The translations under genes were made by a program, and so were the position numbers. From Bradyrhizobium genosp. SA-3 (GTDB lineage: Bacteria; Pseudomonadota; Alphaproteobacteria; Rhizobiales; Xanthobacteraceae): 64,000 nt of DNA. This document shows positions 55,678 to 64,000 of this stretch, piece by piece; within the stretch, counting starts at the first letter, position 1; the number at the start of each line of letters is the position of its first letter. The stretch is from assembly GCF_004212635.1 (NCBI RefSeq), contig NZ_PSRT01000017.1:19544-83543 (forward strand), written 5' to 3'. Under the pieces are notes generated by a model. It worked only from the letters and a program-made list of their open reading frames with translations. It had not been told where the DNA came from and did not search any database.

Positions 55678-57126
55678 ATGTTCCGTTGCGTCTTGACTGC
55701 TGCCTGCCTCGTCTTTCTTGCCGGCAGCACGGCCGTTCATGCCCAGAAGCAGCAAGTGATCGGCGCGCCGCCGGAAGCCTCCAACATGAAGCTGGTCGGC
55801 ACCAACGATCTCCAGGCGCGCAGTGCCTATCAGCCGACCATCCATCACCAGGGCGATCGCTGGATCGCTTATATCGGCCATCACGGTGGCACCGACGACG
55901 TGCCCGCGCCCGTCAATCCGATGACGGGCAAGGCCGAACCGAACGGAACGTCCATTGTCGACGTCACCGATCCCGCGCATCCAAAATATCTGCGGCATCT
56001 GCCGGGGCAGGAAGGCAAGTACGAATCCGGCGGCGCCCAGATGGTGCGGGTCTGCGACGGCAAGGCGTTGCCGAAGGGTGATCCCAACGCTGTCTACATG
56101 CTGCGCACCTACGGCAGCGAGGCGCACGAGATCTGGAATGTCACCGACCCCGCCAGCCCTGTGCTCATCACCCGCATCGGCGGTTTGAAGGACACGCATA
56201 AGAGCTGGTGGGAATGCGATACCGGCATTGCCTTCCTGGTCTCGGGCGCGCCGGACTGGCGCACGCGGCGGATGACGCATGTCTACGATCTCAGCGATCC
56301 CGCGCATCCGCAGAAGATCCGCGACTTCGGCCTGCCCGGGCAGGAGCCCGGTTCGACCGGCGCGGTGCCGACCGAATTGCACGGTCCGATCTCGACCGGG
56401 CCCGATGGCAATCGCGTCTATTTCGGCTATGGCACCAACAAGGGCGGCATCCTGCAGATCGTCGATCGCGAAAAGCTCTTGAACGGACCCAAGGAGCCGA
56501 CGCCCGACAATCTGCGCTATCCCGAGATTTCGCGCATGCCGATGTCCGCCTTCAACGGCGCGCATACCACGTTCCCGATGCTCGATATGCCCATCGCCGA
56601 GTTCGCCGAGGACAAGGACGGCAAGACCCGCGACATCGTAATGATCGTGGACGAGGCGATCTTGAACGAATGCGGCGAGGCCCGGCAGATGGTTTGGTTC
56701 GCCGACGTCACCACCGAGGCGCGGCCGATGATGATCTCGAGCTACACCGTGCCGGAGGCGAGCGGGCAGTTCTGTCAGCGTGGCGGCCGCTTCGGCTCGC
56801 ATTCCTCCAACGAGAGCATGGCGCCGGTCTATTACAAGAAGATGGCCTTCATCGCCTTCTTCAATGCCGGCGTGCGCGCGCTCGACATCCGCGATCCCTA
56901 TCACCCCAAGGAGGTCGGCTATTTCATTCCGTCGATCACTGCTGCCACCGACAAGCGCTGCATCCCCATCGAAGGCGGCGAGCGCTGCAAGATCGCGATC
57001 CAGACCAACAATGTCGAAACCGACGACCGTGGCTACATCTACATCGTCGATCGCGCCAATACCGGCTTGCATATCCTCGAGCTGACAGGACCGGCGCGCA
57101 CCGTGGCCGGCCTGCCGAAGAATTGA
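55678..57126 (+). CDS. Periplasmic LVIVD-repeat beta-propeller protein
   Basis: This 482-residue protein has a signal peptide ending AVHAQ (about residue 22). Its propeller-like repeats are of LVIVD type, for example TSIVDVTDPAHPKYLRHLP, EIWNVTDPASPVLITRIGG, VYDLSDPAHPQKIRDFG and ALDIRDPYHPKEVGYF. This gives a beta-propeller of 6-7 blades. Such proteins act as secreted or periplasmic scaffolds or possibly as dehydrogenase-like quinoproteins; no active-site metal motif is seen. The next gene starts 2 bases after the stop, so they probably form an operon. Confidence 0.85.
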   Translation: MFRCVLTAACLVFLAGSTAVHAQKQQVIGAPPEASNMKLVGTNDLQARSAYQPTIHHQGDRWIAYIGHHGGTDDVPAPVNPMTGKAEPNGTSIVDVTDPAHPKYLRHLPGQEGKYESGGAQMVRVCDGKALPKGDPNAVYMLRTYGSEAHEIWNVTDPASPVLITRIGGLKDTHKSWWECDTGIAFLVSGAPDWRTRRMTHVYDLSDPAHPQKIRDFGLPGQEPGSTGAVPTELHGPISTGPDGNRVYFGYGTNKGGILQIVDREKLLNGPKEPTPDNLRYPEISRMPMSAFNGAHTTFPMLDMPIAEFAEDKDGKTRDIVMIVDEAILNECGEARQMVWFADVTTEARPMMISSYTVPEASGQFCQRGGRFGSHSSNESMAPVYYKKMAFIAFFNAGVRALDIRDPYHPKEVGYFIPSITAATDKRCIPIEGGERCKIAIQTNNVETDDRGYIYIVDRANTGLHILELTGPARTVAGLPKN

Positions 57127-57128
57127 CG

Positions 57129-57668
57129 ATGCGGCGCGCGGCGACGATCGCGACCGTGATGATCGCGTGTGGTGTGTCCGGTGTCGGGGCCTATCAGCTC
57201 GCGCCGCCGGTGCAGGACTTCGCGCATTGGCGCGAGATCGCCTGGCCGTTTCCGCGCGATGGTTGGCCGGTGGGCCGTGCATTCCGCTGCGACGGCACCT
57301 GCGCCGGCACGGAGCTCTACGTGCGCGCCAAGCGGGGCTTCTGCAATTGCGACCGCGGTGTCGCCGACGATGACGAGGTGGATCGTGTTGCTGACGTCGA
57401 TCTGATCAGCCCGCGCTTTGCCGCAGTCGCGCCGGGTGAGGAGGTGGGACTTGGCGAGCTACGCGGCCGCGCAAGGCGCTACGATCTCGACATGTATGTT
57501 GGCGCTCGTCGCACCGCGATCGGTATCGCCGTCTCGCGCCGCTGCGATCTGCTCGTCGCGGTCGCGCAAGGCGAGGGCGATGCGAACGCCTTGCAGCGCG
57601 CGACGCTAGCGTTTCTGGAAACGGAGGAGATGAAGCAATGGATGGTCGCCGCGCTCGATGGAAGGTGA
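57129..57668 (+). CDS. Exported cysteine-containing hypothetical protein
   Basis: This 179-residue protein has an N-terminal hydrophobic stretch of signal or anchor type (ATIATVMIACGVSGVGAYQL). Its mature part has CDGTCAGTE, FCNCDRG and SRRCDLL, four or five cysteines that may form disulfides or bind a cofactor outside the cell. The ATG is 2 bases after the LVIVD-repeat gene, so the two are co-transcribed. I do not recognise a named family. It may assist or modify the propeller protein, but that is inferred only from position. Confidence 0.7.
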   Translation: MRRAATIATVMIACGVSGVGAYQLAPPVQDFAHWREIAWPFPRDGWPVGRAFRCDGTCAGTELYVRAKRGFCNCDRGVADDDEVDRVADVDLISPRFAAVAPGEEVGLGELRGRARRYDLDMYVGARRTAIGIAVSRRCDLLVAVAQGEGDANALQRATLAFLETEEMKQWMVAALDGR

Positions 57669-57700
57669 TGTTGGTGCGCCCGCTTCCACATTCTCTGCTA

Positions 57701-57799
57701 TCATCCCCCGCGAAGGCGGGGGATCCAGTATTCCAGAGACGCTGGTGGGGATACGGAGAGGCCGCGGCTTACTGGATGCCCCGCCTCCGCGGGGCATGA
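57701..57799. repeat. TCATCCCCCGCGAAGGCGGGGGAT repeat
   Basis: A TCATCCCCCGCG-AAGG-CGGGGGAT hairpin is followed by CCAGTA and TACTGG arms and closed by CCCCGCCTCCGCGGGGCATGA. It is related to the copy at 33146. Confidence 0.7.
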
Positions 57800-57873
57800 G
57801 GGCTGTGGTTGAGGGCCTTCCGTTTCCGCCTTCGCCATGCATTAATGCGTACAAACCGCAGCGAGTCCTCCCC

Positions 57874-58494
57874 ATGATGTCCATGCAAGCCTACCTCGCC
57901 TTCGTCGCCGCCTGCATTGCGCTGGCGCTGCTGCCGGGGCCGATCGTCACCCTCGTCATCGCCAACGGCCTGCGCCACGGCACGCGCGCGGCGCTCACCA
58001 ACGTTGCCGGCGCGCAAGCGGGTCTCGCCATCGTGATCGGCATCGTCGCGGTTGGCCTGACCTCGCTGATGGCGACCATGGGCTACTGGTTCGACTGGGT
58101 GCGCTTTGCCGGCGCCGCTTATCTGGTCTGGCTCGGCATCCGGCTGATCTGGGCGCCGGTCGAGGGCGTCGGCGTCGACGCCCCGCCTCCGCCGCCGCGC
58201 GGCGGCTTCTTCCTGCAGGGATTTCTGGTGCTGCTGTCGAACCCGAAAGTGCTGGTGTTCTTCGGCGCCTTCATCCCGCAGTTCATGGACATGAACCAGC
58301 CGCACTTTCCGCAAGTCGCGCTGCTGGGTGCCACCTTCATGGTCACGGCGGTCATGACCGACGCGCTCTACGCCATCGCCGCCGGCCGCGCCCGGAAATT
58401 CTTCTCGGCGCGCCGCACGCGCATGATGTCGCGCATCTCCGGCGGCTTCATGATCGGCGGTGGCATCTGGCTGGCGCTGACCAGGGCCAAGTGA
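57874..58494 (+). CDS. LysE/RhtB-family amino-acid exporter
   Basis: This 206-residue inner-membrane protein has six hydrophobic segments and the LysE/RhtB signature: YLAFVAACIALALLPGPIVT, NGLRHGTRAALTNVAGAQAG, SNPKVLVFFGAFIPQF. It would export amino acids or related compounds by proton exchange. Three ATGs lie close together (57874, 57877, 57883); the first is used, and the differences are two or three residues. A Pro-rich loop (DAPPPPPRGG) sits between helices 3 and 4. It is convergent with the FGase gene, with 3 bases between them. Confidence 0.9.
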   Translation: MMSMQAYLAFVAACIALALLPGPIVTLVIANGLRHGTRAALTNVAGAQAGLAIVIGIVAVGLTSLMATMGYWFDWVRFAGAAYLVWLGIRLIWAPVEGVGVDAPPPPPRGGFFLQGFLVLLSNPKVLVFFGAFIPQFMDMNQPHFPQVALLGATFMVTAVMTDALYAIAAGRARKFFSARRTRMMSRISGGFMIGGGIWLALTRAK

Positions 58495-58497
58495 GGC

Positions 58498-59301
58498 CTA
58501 CACCAACAGCTCCGCCTTCAGCTCGACCTCGATCTCGGCAAAGATCCGCGCCAGCCGCTCGGCCCATTGCTGCTGGCCGGACTGGTCGGCGATCAGATCC
58601 TGGCGGATCTCGATGCCGGTGTTGACGAGGCCGCGCGCCTCGCCGTGCACGGGAATGGTGTAGTCGGTGTGGTCACTCACCGCATAGGGCTGATTGTCGC
58701 CGACGACGAGATCGCTTTCAGCGCGGAGATGTTTCAAGAGCAGCTGCGGCAGGATCGTGTCGCGGTTATACAGGGCGCCGATGTGCCAGGGCCGCGCGAC
58801 GCCGGCATAGACCGGCGTAAAACTGTGCAGCGACACCAGCACCGTTGGCTGCTTGCCGTGCAGGCGGCGGTTGATCGCGGCGTCGATGCGATGATGATAG
58901 GGGACGAAAATCTCGCGGCGCCGCGCCTCGCGCTCCCATTTCGAAATGCCCTCGTTGCGCGGAATCGCGGTGGCTTCGGAAATCACGGGAATCGAGCTCG
59001 CAGCGGCGGGCGGGCGGTTGCAATCGATCACGAGCCGCGAATAGCGCTGCGCGATCAGATGCGCGTCGAGCATTTTTGCGAGCCGCTCGGCGACGCCGGC
59101 AATGCCGATGTCCCAGGCAATGTGTCGCGTCAGTTCGCTTTCCGCGACGCCGAGATCGCCGAGCGCGCGCGGCAGCACCCGTCCGTAGTGATCCGCGGTG
59201 AGCAGGAAGGGCGATGTTCCTCCCGTATTCACCTCATGCACTGGCGCAATGTCGCCCTCGCCGAGGAGCTGATCGGTCGCGTCGGCCGTGTCTAAAGCCA
59301 T
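58498..59301 (-). CDS. N-formylglutamate amidohydrolase
   Basis: This 267-residue protein has the FGase fold that hydrolyses N-formyl-L-glutamate to glutamate and formate in histidine breakdown. It includes EVNTGGTSPFLLTADHYGRV, DIGIAGVAERLAK, RLVIDCNRPPAA, VSLHSFTP and PVHGEARGLVNTGIEIRQDL, covering the HE/H metal-type residues of the family. No other histidine-use genes are adjacent, so it may serve in general formyl-amino-acid removal. The ATG at 59301 lacks a strong ribosome site. It is convergent with the LysE gene. Confidence 0.88.
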   Translation of the reverse strand: MALDTADATDQLLGEGDIAPVHEVNTGGTSPFLLTADHYGRVLPRALGDLGVAESELTRHIAWDIGIAGVAERLAKMLDAHLIAQRYSRLVIDCNRPPAAASSIPVISEATAIPRNEGISKWEREARRREIFVPYHHRIDAAINRRLHGKQPTVLVSLHSFTPVYAGVARPWHIGALYNRDTILPQLLLKHLRAESDLVVGDNQPYAVSDHTDYTIPVHGEARGLVNTGIEIRQDLIADQSGQQQWAERLARIFAEIEVELKAELLV

Positions 59302-59420
59302 CCTGATTGCCTATGGAAAAAGTCGCCCCGAAAGTCGGACGGAGATCGATATAGATTGGTTCGATTCAAATCACCATGCTTGACAGAGGACGTCGCTGAG
59401 AGCGTCATTGCCTACACATC

Positions 59421-59540
59421 GTCGTCCCGGCGAAGGCCGGGACCCATTACCCCAACTGTTAGTTTGGTCCGGCGCTGGTGCTGTCAGGTTGCCTATTGCT
59501 GCGTTCGGTGGCTATGGGTCCTGGCCTTCGCCAGGACGAC
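59421..59540. repeat. Palindromic repeat GTCGTCCCGGCGAAGGCC...CCAGGACGAC
   Basis: A second copy of the repeat at 54104-54244, with GGGACCCATTACC and TATGGGTCCTGG inner parts. Confidence 0.8.
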
Positions 59541-59591
59541 AACGAATATGCGGCGCTGTCGTTCTGCATCATTGCCAGCTATAGAGCCCCC

Positions 59592-59990
59592 ATGACCTCC
59601 GATCGTCTCTTCGTCTACGGCACACTGATGCGCGGCTTCGATCATCCGATGGCGCGGCTGCTCTCGGCGCATGCGGATTTCCTGGGGGAAGCGACCTGCC
59701 GCGGCACGCTCGTCCTGGTGAAGCATTATCCGGGATTGCTGCTGTCGGACGCGCCGTCCGACATCGTCCATGGCGAGCTCTTTTACTTGCGGGCGGGCGA
59801 CGAGCTCCTGCGCGAGCTCGACATGTACGAGGCCTGCGGCGAGGGCTTTCCGGAGCCGACCGAATATCTGCGCAGGCTGATCGACGTGACACTGCCGGAC
59901 GGGACCATCGAGAAGGCCTGGACCTACATCTACAACTGGCCCGTCGCCGACCTGCCGCGCATCGACTCCGGCCGCTTCCTGGAGCACTAA
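59592..59990 (+). CDS. Gamma-glutamylcyclotransferase-fold protein
   Basis: This 132-residue protein has the GGCT-like barrel. The substrate loop FVYGTLMRGFDHPMARLL (YGTL near residue 9) and the catalytic-acid region ELDMYEACGEGFPEPTEYLR fit the family. It would cyclise a gamma-glutamyl amide, releasing 5-oxoproline, or play a related role in glutathione or amine turnover. The start at 59592 begins TSDRLFVYGTL; a longer frame adds repeat-derived residues. Its stop overlaps the next, convergent gene by 4 bases. Confidence 0.86.
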   Translation: MTSDRLFVYGTLMRGFDHPMARLLSAHADFLGEATCRGTLVLVKHYPGLLLSDAPSDIVHGELFYLRAGDELLRELDMYEACGEGFPEPTEYLRRLIDVTLPDGTIEKAWTYIYNWPVADLPRIDSGRFLEH

Positions 59991-60550
59991 GCCGACAGCA
60001 CCTCCTTCACCACGCGCAAATCCACCTCGCGCTCGACGTAAGTCCATTCCTCGGTCCGCCGCAGCATCTCCACCAGCTCTTCGAACAACGCGGCATGAAC
60101 CGGTGCGAACTCGAACCAGGTGAGGAAATCGAAGGGCCCGCCGAGGTCACGGCAATGATAGAGCTGCCGCGCGATCGCGGGCAGGTAGCGCAGGCTGCTG
60201 GCGATGTGGTGCGATCTGTCCTCAAAGATTTTGCGCCGCTCTTCCTGCGTCAGCTCCCACCAGGCTTGCGACTTGCGGATCGGGATCAGCGCTGCGCTGG
60301 TTGCCTCGAGCCGGCCGAGGCCGGCCTGCACGGCCACGAGCTGCTGCTTCTCGGGCCGCTCGGTGTAGCGCAAGCTGCTGGCGACGCCGACCAGCCGCCA
60401 GGCATTGCGCGAGGGCACCAGCGGCAACGAGACGGCTTCGCTGTCGGTGACCGACAGCGCCGGCACGAAGGGCAGGGGCTCGCCCGTCACGGGCGAAATC
60501 GAGGTCACACGCCAGCCCCCGCTCTGGCCGCCTCGAAAGGTCCTGAACAT
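59987..60550 (-). CDS. Chlorite dismutase family protein (dimeric type)
   Basis: This 187-residue protein is the short, two-domain-dimer form. Visible are FRGGQSGGWRVTSISPVTGE, the RYTERPEKQQLVAVQAGLGR helix, LIPIRKSQAWWELTQEERRK, and the IARQLYHCRDLGGPFDFLTW segment that carries the proximal heme histidine. It closely resembles, from memory, the dimeric chlorite dismutase described in Nitrobacter winogradskyi, a close relative. Whether it degrades chlorite or serves another heme function is not settled. The ATG at 60550 has no clear ribosome site. A GTCATTCCGGGG repeat lies upstream. Confidence 0.85.
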   Translation of the reverse strand: MFRTFRGGQSGGWRVTSISPVTGEPLPFVPALSVTDSEAVSLPLVPSRNAWRLVGVASSLRYTERPEKQQLVAVQAGLGRLEATSAALIPIRKSQAWWELTQEERRKIFEDRSHHIASSLRYLPAIARQLYHCRDLGGPFDFLTWFEFAPVHAALFEELVEMLRRTEEWTYVEREVDLRVVKEVLSA

Positions 60551-60592
60551 GGGGGTATGGAAGCGTGGAACCGGGCGCGGTTCAAGTGGCTC

Positions 60593-60716
60593 GTCATTCC
60601 GGGGCGCCCGAAGAGGCGAGCCCGGAATCCATCGGGCCACCGAAATGCTGCGAGAAATGGATTCTCAGATGCGCAATTGCGCATCGTAGCTCGCGCTGCG
60701 CGCGCCCCGGAATGAC
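60593..60716. repeat. Palindromic repeat GTCATTCCGGGGCG...CCCCGGAATGAC
   Basis: This is a fourth copy of the family (also 23135, 26811 and 47883), with an extra CAGATGCGCAATTGCGCATCG hairpin inside. It fills most of the gap before dnaG. Confidence 0.85.
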
Positions 60717-60829
60717 AGGGAGGCCTGTGAACAGCGCGGATAAGCCCGACAAACCTAGCCTTTGGCCCAGCCGCACCTATATCCCTAACCCTTCGCCCGA
60801 CTCACACGGTTTCGCGCTACACACACGCC

Positions 60830-62839
60830 ATGCGCTTCACGCCCCAATTCCTCGACGAGCTTCGTGCCCGGCTTTCGGTCTCCGAAGTCGTGGGCAAGCG
60901 CGTCAAGCTCAAGAAGGCGGGGCGGGAGTGGAAGGGGCTGTCGCCGTTTCAGCAGGAGAAGACGCCGTCCTTCTACGTCAACGACCAGAAGGGATTTTAC
61001 CACGACTTCTCCTCCGGCAAGCACGGCGACATCATCACCTTCGTGATGGAGACCGACGGCCTGCCGTTCGCGGAGGCTGTCGAGCGGCTCGCGGGCATGG
61101 CGGGCCTGCCGCTGCCGGCGGTGACGCCGGATGCGGCCCGGTATGAGCAGCGGCGCAAATCGCTGCATGACGTCATGGATCTCGCCACAAAGTATTTTGC
61201 GGAAACGCTGGCCTCGCGCGTCGGCGCGAAAGCGCGCGGCTATCTCGCCGATCGCGCCATCTCGCCGGCGACGCAATTGCAGTTCCGCCTCGGCTATGCC
61301 TCGCCCGATCGGTTCGCGCTGAAGGAGCATCTCGGCAAGCTCGGCGTCTCCGTCGACGACATGGTCGAGACCGGCCTGCTCGTAGCCGGCGACGACATTC
61401 CCGTGCCGTACGACCGCTTCCGCGACCGCGTGATGTTTCCGATCACGGACTTACGCGGCCGCGTCATCGCCTTCGGCGGGCGCGCGCTGGAGAAGGACGT
61501 TCCGGCCAAATATCTGAACTCGCCGGAGACGCCGCTCTTCCACAAGGGCGACAATCTCTACAACCACCAGACCGCGCGCGCCGCCTCGCATAATGGCAGC
61601 CCCCTGATCGTGGTCGAAGGCTATGTCGACGTCATCGCCATGGTCACCGCGGGCTTTGCGGGCAGCGTCGCGCCGCTCGGCACCGCGCTCACCGAAAGCC
61701 AGCTCGCGCTGCTCTGGAAGATGGCGGACGAGCCGATCCTGTGCTTCGACGGCGACCGTGCCGGACAGAAGGCGGCGTATCGCGCCGCCGACCTCGCGCT
61801 GCCCTTCCTCGCACCCGGCAAGAGCCTGCGCTTTGCGCTGCTGCCGGAGGGGCAGGACCCTGACGATCTCGTGCGCTCGGGCGGGCGCGGCGCGATCGAG
61901 GAGGTGATCGCGGCGGCGCGTCCGCTCGCCGACATGATCTGGTCGCGCGAGCTCGAAGGCGGCAATTTCGCCACGCCCGAGCGCCGCGCCGCGCTGGAGG
62001 CGCGCATCAAGGAGCTTTCCAACGGCATCCGCGACGAGATGGTGCGGCGCTATTACCGCGACGACTTCGCCGACCGGCTCCAGCGCGCCTTTGCGCCCGA
62101 GGGCGGGCGCGGCGGCTTTGGTGGCCGGGGCAATTTCCGCGGCAATTCCGGCCGGTCCTTCCAGCCCAGGGGCGGGGGAGGCGCGAATCGATTCGGTGGC
62201 CAGGGATTTGGTGGAGGCCGCCGCGGCCCGCCCGGTCCCGTGCCGCTGCCCTCCGGCCCCTACCAGGCGGCGAGCCCGCAGCTGGCGGCCAGCCCGATCA
62301 TGCGCGGCCAGCGCAGCGCCATTTCGCGCCGGGAAGCCCTGATCCTGCAATGCCTGATCAACCACCCCTGGCTGCTGCATGAGCACCTCGAGGAGGTGGC
62401 CGCCCTGGAGCTGGCCCATCCCGAAGCCCATAAGCTCAGGGCCGGCATCATCGCCGCCTTTGCCAACGACCATCACCACTCACCGGACCCCGGCGAGCAG
62501 GCCGAGAAGATGCGCGGCGATCTCGAAAAGGGCGGATTTTCTCAAACTCTTCAAAGGGTTGAGAACGGTATCACGACCGCGGCGGTGTGGGGCGCCCGCG
62601 AGGGCGCGGCGCGGGACGACGTTCTTGCCACATGGCATCAGCTGGTTGCCTTGCATCGGCAATGGCATTCACTACTTAGAGAGCTGAAAGACGCCGAGCT
62701 GGCCCTGGGGGAGGACCCCAGCGAGGCTAATTTGGCATGGCTGCGTGACGTCAAGGCTCGGATAGGCGAAGTCGACGGTACCGAGGCCCTGATCGAGGGT
62801 TTTGGCGAGCTGTCTGGCCGGCTCCAGAAGAGCATGTGA
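60830..62839 (+). CDS. dnaG: DNA primase with an altered zinc-binding domain and RGG-rich linker
   Basis: DnaG makes RNA primers for replication. The 669-residue protein has an N-terminal CHC2-like domain (1-90) in which all four zinc ligands are replaced: S38 and Q41 in GLSPFQQEK, D59 and S62 in FYHDFSSG. The TOPRIM core is intact, with VVEGYVDVIA (about 264-273) and CFDGDRAG (about 306-313). A glycine/arginine-rich linker (about 425-472, GGRGGFGGRGNFRGN type) precedes the C-terminal helicase-binding domain (about 490-669). It is followed by rpoD, the usual dnaG-rpoD order. Confidence 0.93.
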   Translation: MRFTPQFLDELRARLSVSEVVGKRVKLKKAGREWKGLSPFQQEKTPSFYVNDQKGFYHDFSSGKHGDIITFVMETDGLPFAEAVERLAGMAGLPLPAVTPDAARYEQRRKSLHDVMDLATKYFAETLASRVGAKARGYLADRAISPATQLQFRLGYASPDRFALKEHLGKLGVSVDDMVETGLLVAGDDIPVPYDRFRDRVMFPITDLRGRVIAFGGRALEKDVPAKYLNSPETPLFHKGDNLYNHQTARAASHNGSPLIVVEGYVDVIAMVTAGFAGSVAPLGTALTESQLALLWKMADEPILCFDGDRAGQKAAYRAADLALPFLAPGKSLRFALLPEGQDPDDLVRSGGRGAIEEVIAAARPLADMIWSRELEGGNFATPERRAALEARIKELSNGIRDEMVRRYYRDDFADRLQRAFAPEGGRGGFGGRGNFRGNSGRSFQPRGGGGANRFGGQGFGGGRRGPPGPVPLPSGPYQAASPQLAASPIMRGQRSAISRREALILQCLINHPWLLHEHLEEVAALELAHPEAHKLRAGIIAAFANDHHHSPDPGEQAEKMRGDLEKGGFSQTLQRVENGITTAAVWGAREGAARDDVLATWHQLVALHRQWHSLLRELKDAELALGEDPSEANLAWLRDVKARIGEVDGTEALIEGFGELSGRLQKSM

Positions 62840-62916
62840 TGAAGAATCATGCGGACGGCCGCGGCCGGAACCGCTAAAAGACTCGCCAAATCCTGGGTTT
62901 GGCGGCAAAAACAGGG

Positions 62917-62931
62917 TTAATCGAGGCTTAA
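62917..62931. promoter_or_regulatory. Exact CtrA-type box TTAA-N7-TTAA between dnaG and rpoD
   Basis: TTAA-TCGAGGC-TTAA, followed by CGG, matches the CtrA full-site consensus. It lies about 280 bases before the rpoD start and shortly after a CGCCAAA/TTTGGCG hairpin behind dnaG. The remaining 62932-63213 leader holds no gene that I can support. Confidence 0.5.
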
Positions 62932-63213
62932 CGGTCTTGTAGCACTTTGGCCCAGAGGCGGCCGCAGGCAGAACAGACGCGTCAGGAATGAATCCGCGCG
63001 AACACTGTTGGCACTACACCTGCATCCGCTGCGGCAAAGAGGCTCACGAAGCGTTAGGCAAATCCGGCGAGAGAAAGTTGGGGTGGCGAGAGACATGTGC
63101 GCCGCCCTTTCCGTGTCGAGAGCTGCCGAAGCGAGAGCGTCGAGCAATAGGTTCATGTGAATTCAGGCAGGCGGGGCGCGCCGTCTGCATTGAAGCGCGT
63201 TTAGGAGCAATGG

Positions 63214-64000
63214 ATGGCCACCAAGGCAAAGACGCTGCAGGCGAAGGACAAGGAAAAAGACGACAAGGCAGCGGACGCGCCGGAGAAGGACTCCCAGGAC
63301 GCGCCCTCGCCCTTGCTCGACCTGTCCGACGCCGCCGTGAAGAAGATGATCAAGCAGGCCAAGAAGCGCGGCTTCGTGACCTTCGATCAGCTCAACGAAG
63401 TCTTGCCGTCCGACCAGACCTCGCCCGAACAGATCGAGGACATCATGTCGATGCTCTCGGACATGGGCATCAACGTCACCGAAGCCGACGACACCGAAAG
63501 CGAGGACGAGAAGGACGAGGCCGACGACGAGACCGATAACGAGCTCGTCGAGGTCACTCAGAAGGCCGTCACCGAGGTCAAGAAGAGCGAGCCCGGCGAG
63601 CGCACCGACGATCCCGTGCGCATGTATCTGCGCGAGATGGGCACGGTCGAGCTGCTCTCCCGCGAAGGTGAAATCGCCATTGCGAAGCGCATCGAGGCCG
63701 GCCGCGAAGCGATGATCGCAGGGCTCTGCGAAAGCCCGCTGACCTTCCAGGCCATCATCATCTGGCGCGACGAGCTCAACGAAGGCAAGATCTTCCTCCG
63801 CGACATCATCGATCTCGAAGCGACCTATGCCGGCCCCGACGCCAAGGGCGGCATGAACACCGCGATGATCGCCGGCCCCAACGGCGAGAGCGGCGAAGCG
63901 TCGACTGAGGGTGGCGACGCCACCGCGTCCACAGCTGCCCCCGCGCATGTCGCCCCGCCCGCTGCTCCCCCGTCGCCCACCCCGTTCCGCGCTGCGCCTG
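63214..64000 (+). CDS. rpoD: RNA polymerase sigma factor RpoD, N-terminal part (runs off right edge)
   Basis: This is the housekeeping sigma factor. The frame is open to the window edge (262 codons). The start at 63214 has AGGAG 6 bases upstream; the ATG at 63210 is out of frame. Visible are an acidic N-terminal region 1.1 (LLDLSDAAVKKMIKQAKKRG, FVTFDQLNEVLPSDQTSPEQ) and region 1.2 (DDPVRMYLREMGTVELLSRE). Then comes the beginning of the long acidic spacer with an Ala/Pro-rich stretch (STAAPAHVAPPAAPPSPTPF). Regions 2 to 4 lie outside the window. The position behind dnaG is the standard one. Confidence 0.95.
   Translation, partial: MATKAKTLQAKDKEKDDKAADAPEKDSQDAPSPLLDLSDAAVKKMIKQAKKRGFVTFDQLNEVLPSDQTSPEQIEDIMSMLSDMGINVTEADDTESEDEKDEADDETDNELVEVTQKAVTEVKKSEPGERTDDPVRMYLREMGTVELLSREGEIAIAKRIEAGREAMIAGLCESPLTFQAIIIWRDELNEGKIFLRDIIDLEATYAGPDAKGGMNTAMIAGPNGESGEASTEGGDATASTAAPAHVAPPAAPPSPTPFRAAP

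Overview
The window is a high-GC alphaproteobacterial chromosome segment, most probably from Bradyrhizobium or a close relative (Nitrobacteraceae). The evidence is gene content and small signatures. These include an alphaproteobacterial serC leader RNA before serC-serA, a tRNA-His with the G1:U72/A73 acceptor end seen in some alphaproteobacteria, a phasin, DUF992, Omp25-type porins, a PdhS/PleC-like kinase, and many copies of long palindromic intergenic repeats that I associate with this group. The species was not tested by any search.

Layout. 1-7000: the start of a membrane protein running off the left edge, two tiny membrane proteins, a GST, aspC, a DUF992 protein, an EF-G-like GTPase that lacks the usual switch II histidine, and a small XRE regulator. 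7000-13500: SulP transporter, aroE, a secreted protein, an lldD-type FMN enzyme, a tiny FPASDP-motif protein and glmM. 13500-27000: an MFS remnant, two porin-like proteins, GST, GNAT, serC-serA with its leader, a thiolase, a beta-lactamase-fold hydrolase and a 1124-residue cytoplasmic sensor kinase. 27000-32000: phasin, tRNA-His, and a decayed island of about 4 kb bounded by two broken integrases, carrying an Imm11-like gene and small proteins. 32000-40100: AEC transporter, a ParA-like ATPase, a dapA-like gene with an in-frame stop, LysR, trxB, an Lrp regulator and greA. 40100-49900: carB, an MFS pump with a divergent ArsR regulator sharing two identical operators, a degenerate tRNA-like sequence, a methyltransferase, a frameshifted dps, a cupin, carA and yqeY. 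50000-64000: acyl-CoA ligase plus MarR, a frameshifted NTF2-like gene, membrane proteins, an ArsR-SRPBCC-SRPBCC operon with a perfect operator, an LVIVD-repeat protein, a LysE exporter, an N-formylglutamate amidohydrolase, GGCT, a chlorite-dismutase-like protein, dnaG and the start of rpoD.

Most of the window is core metabolism: serine, aspartate, shikimate, carbamoyl phosphate, peptidoglycan precursors and redox, together with replication and transcription genes. The accessory part is the tRNA-His island and several decaying genes. Points most worth a second look: the tRNA-like sequence at 45706-45781, the DnaG that has lost its zinc ligands and gained an RGG-rich linker, the paired GTTCAA-N6-TTGAAC operators, exact TTAA-N7-TTAA (CtrA-type) boxes before a porin and before rpoD, a perfect 18-bp palindrome carrying two GANTC sites before parA, and four otherwise intact genes each carrying a single small lesion.
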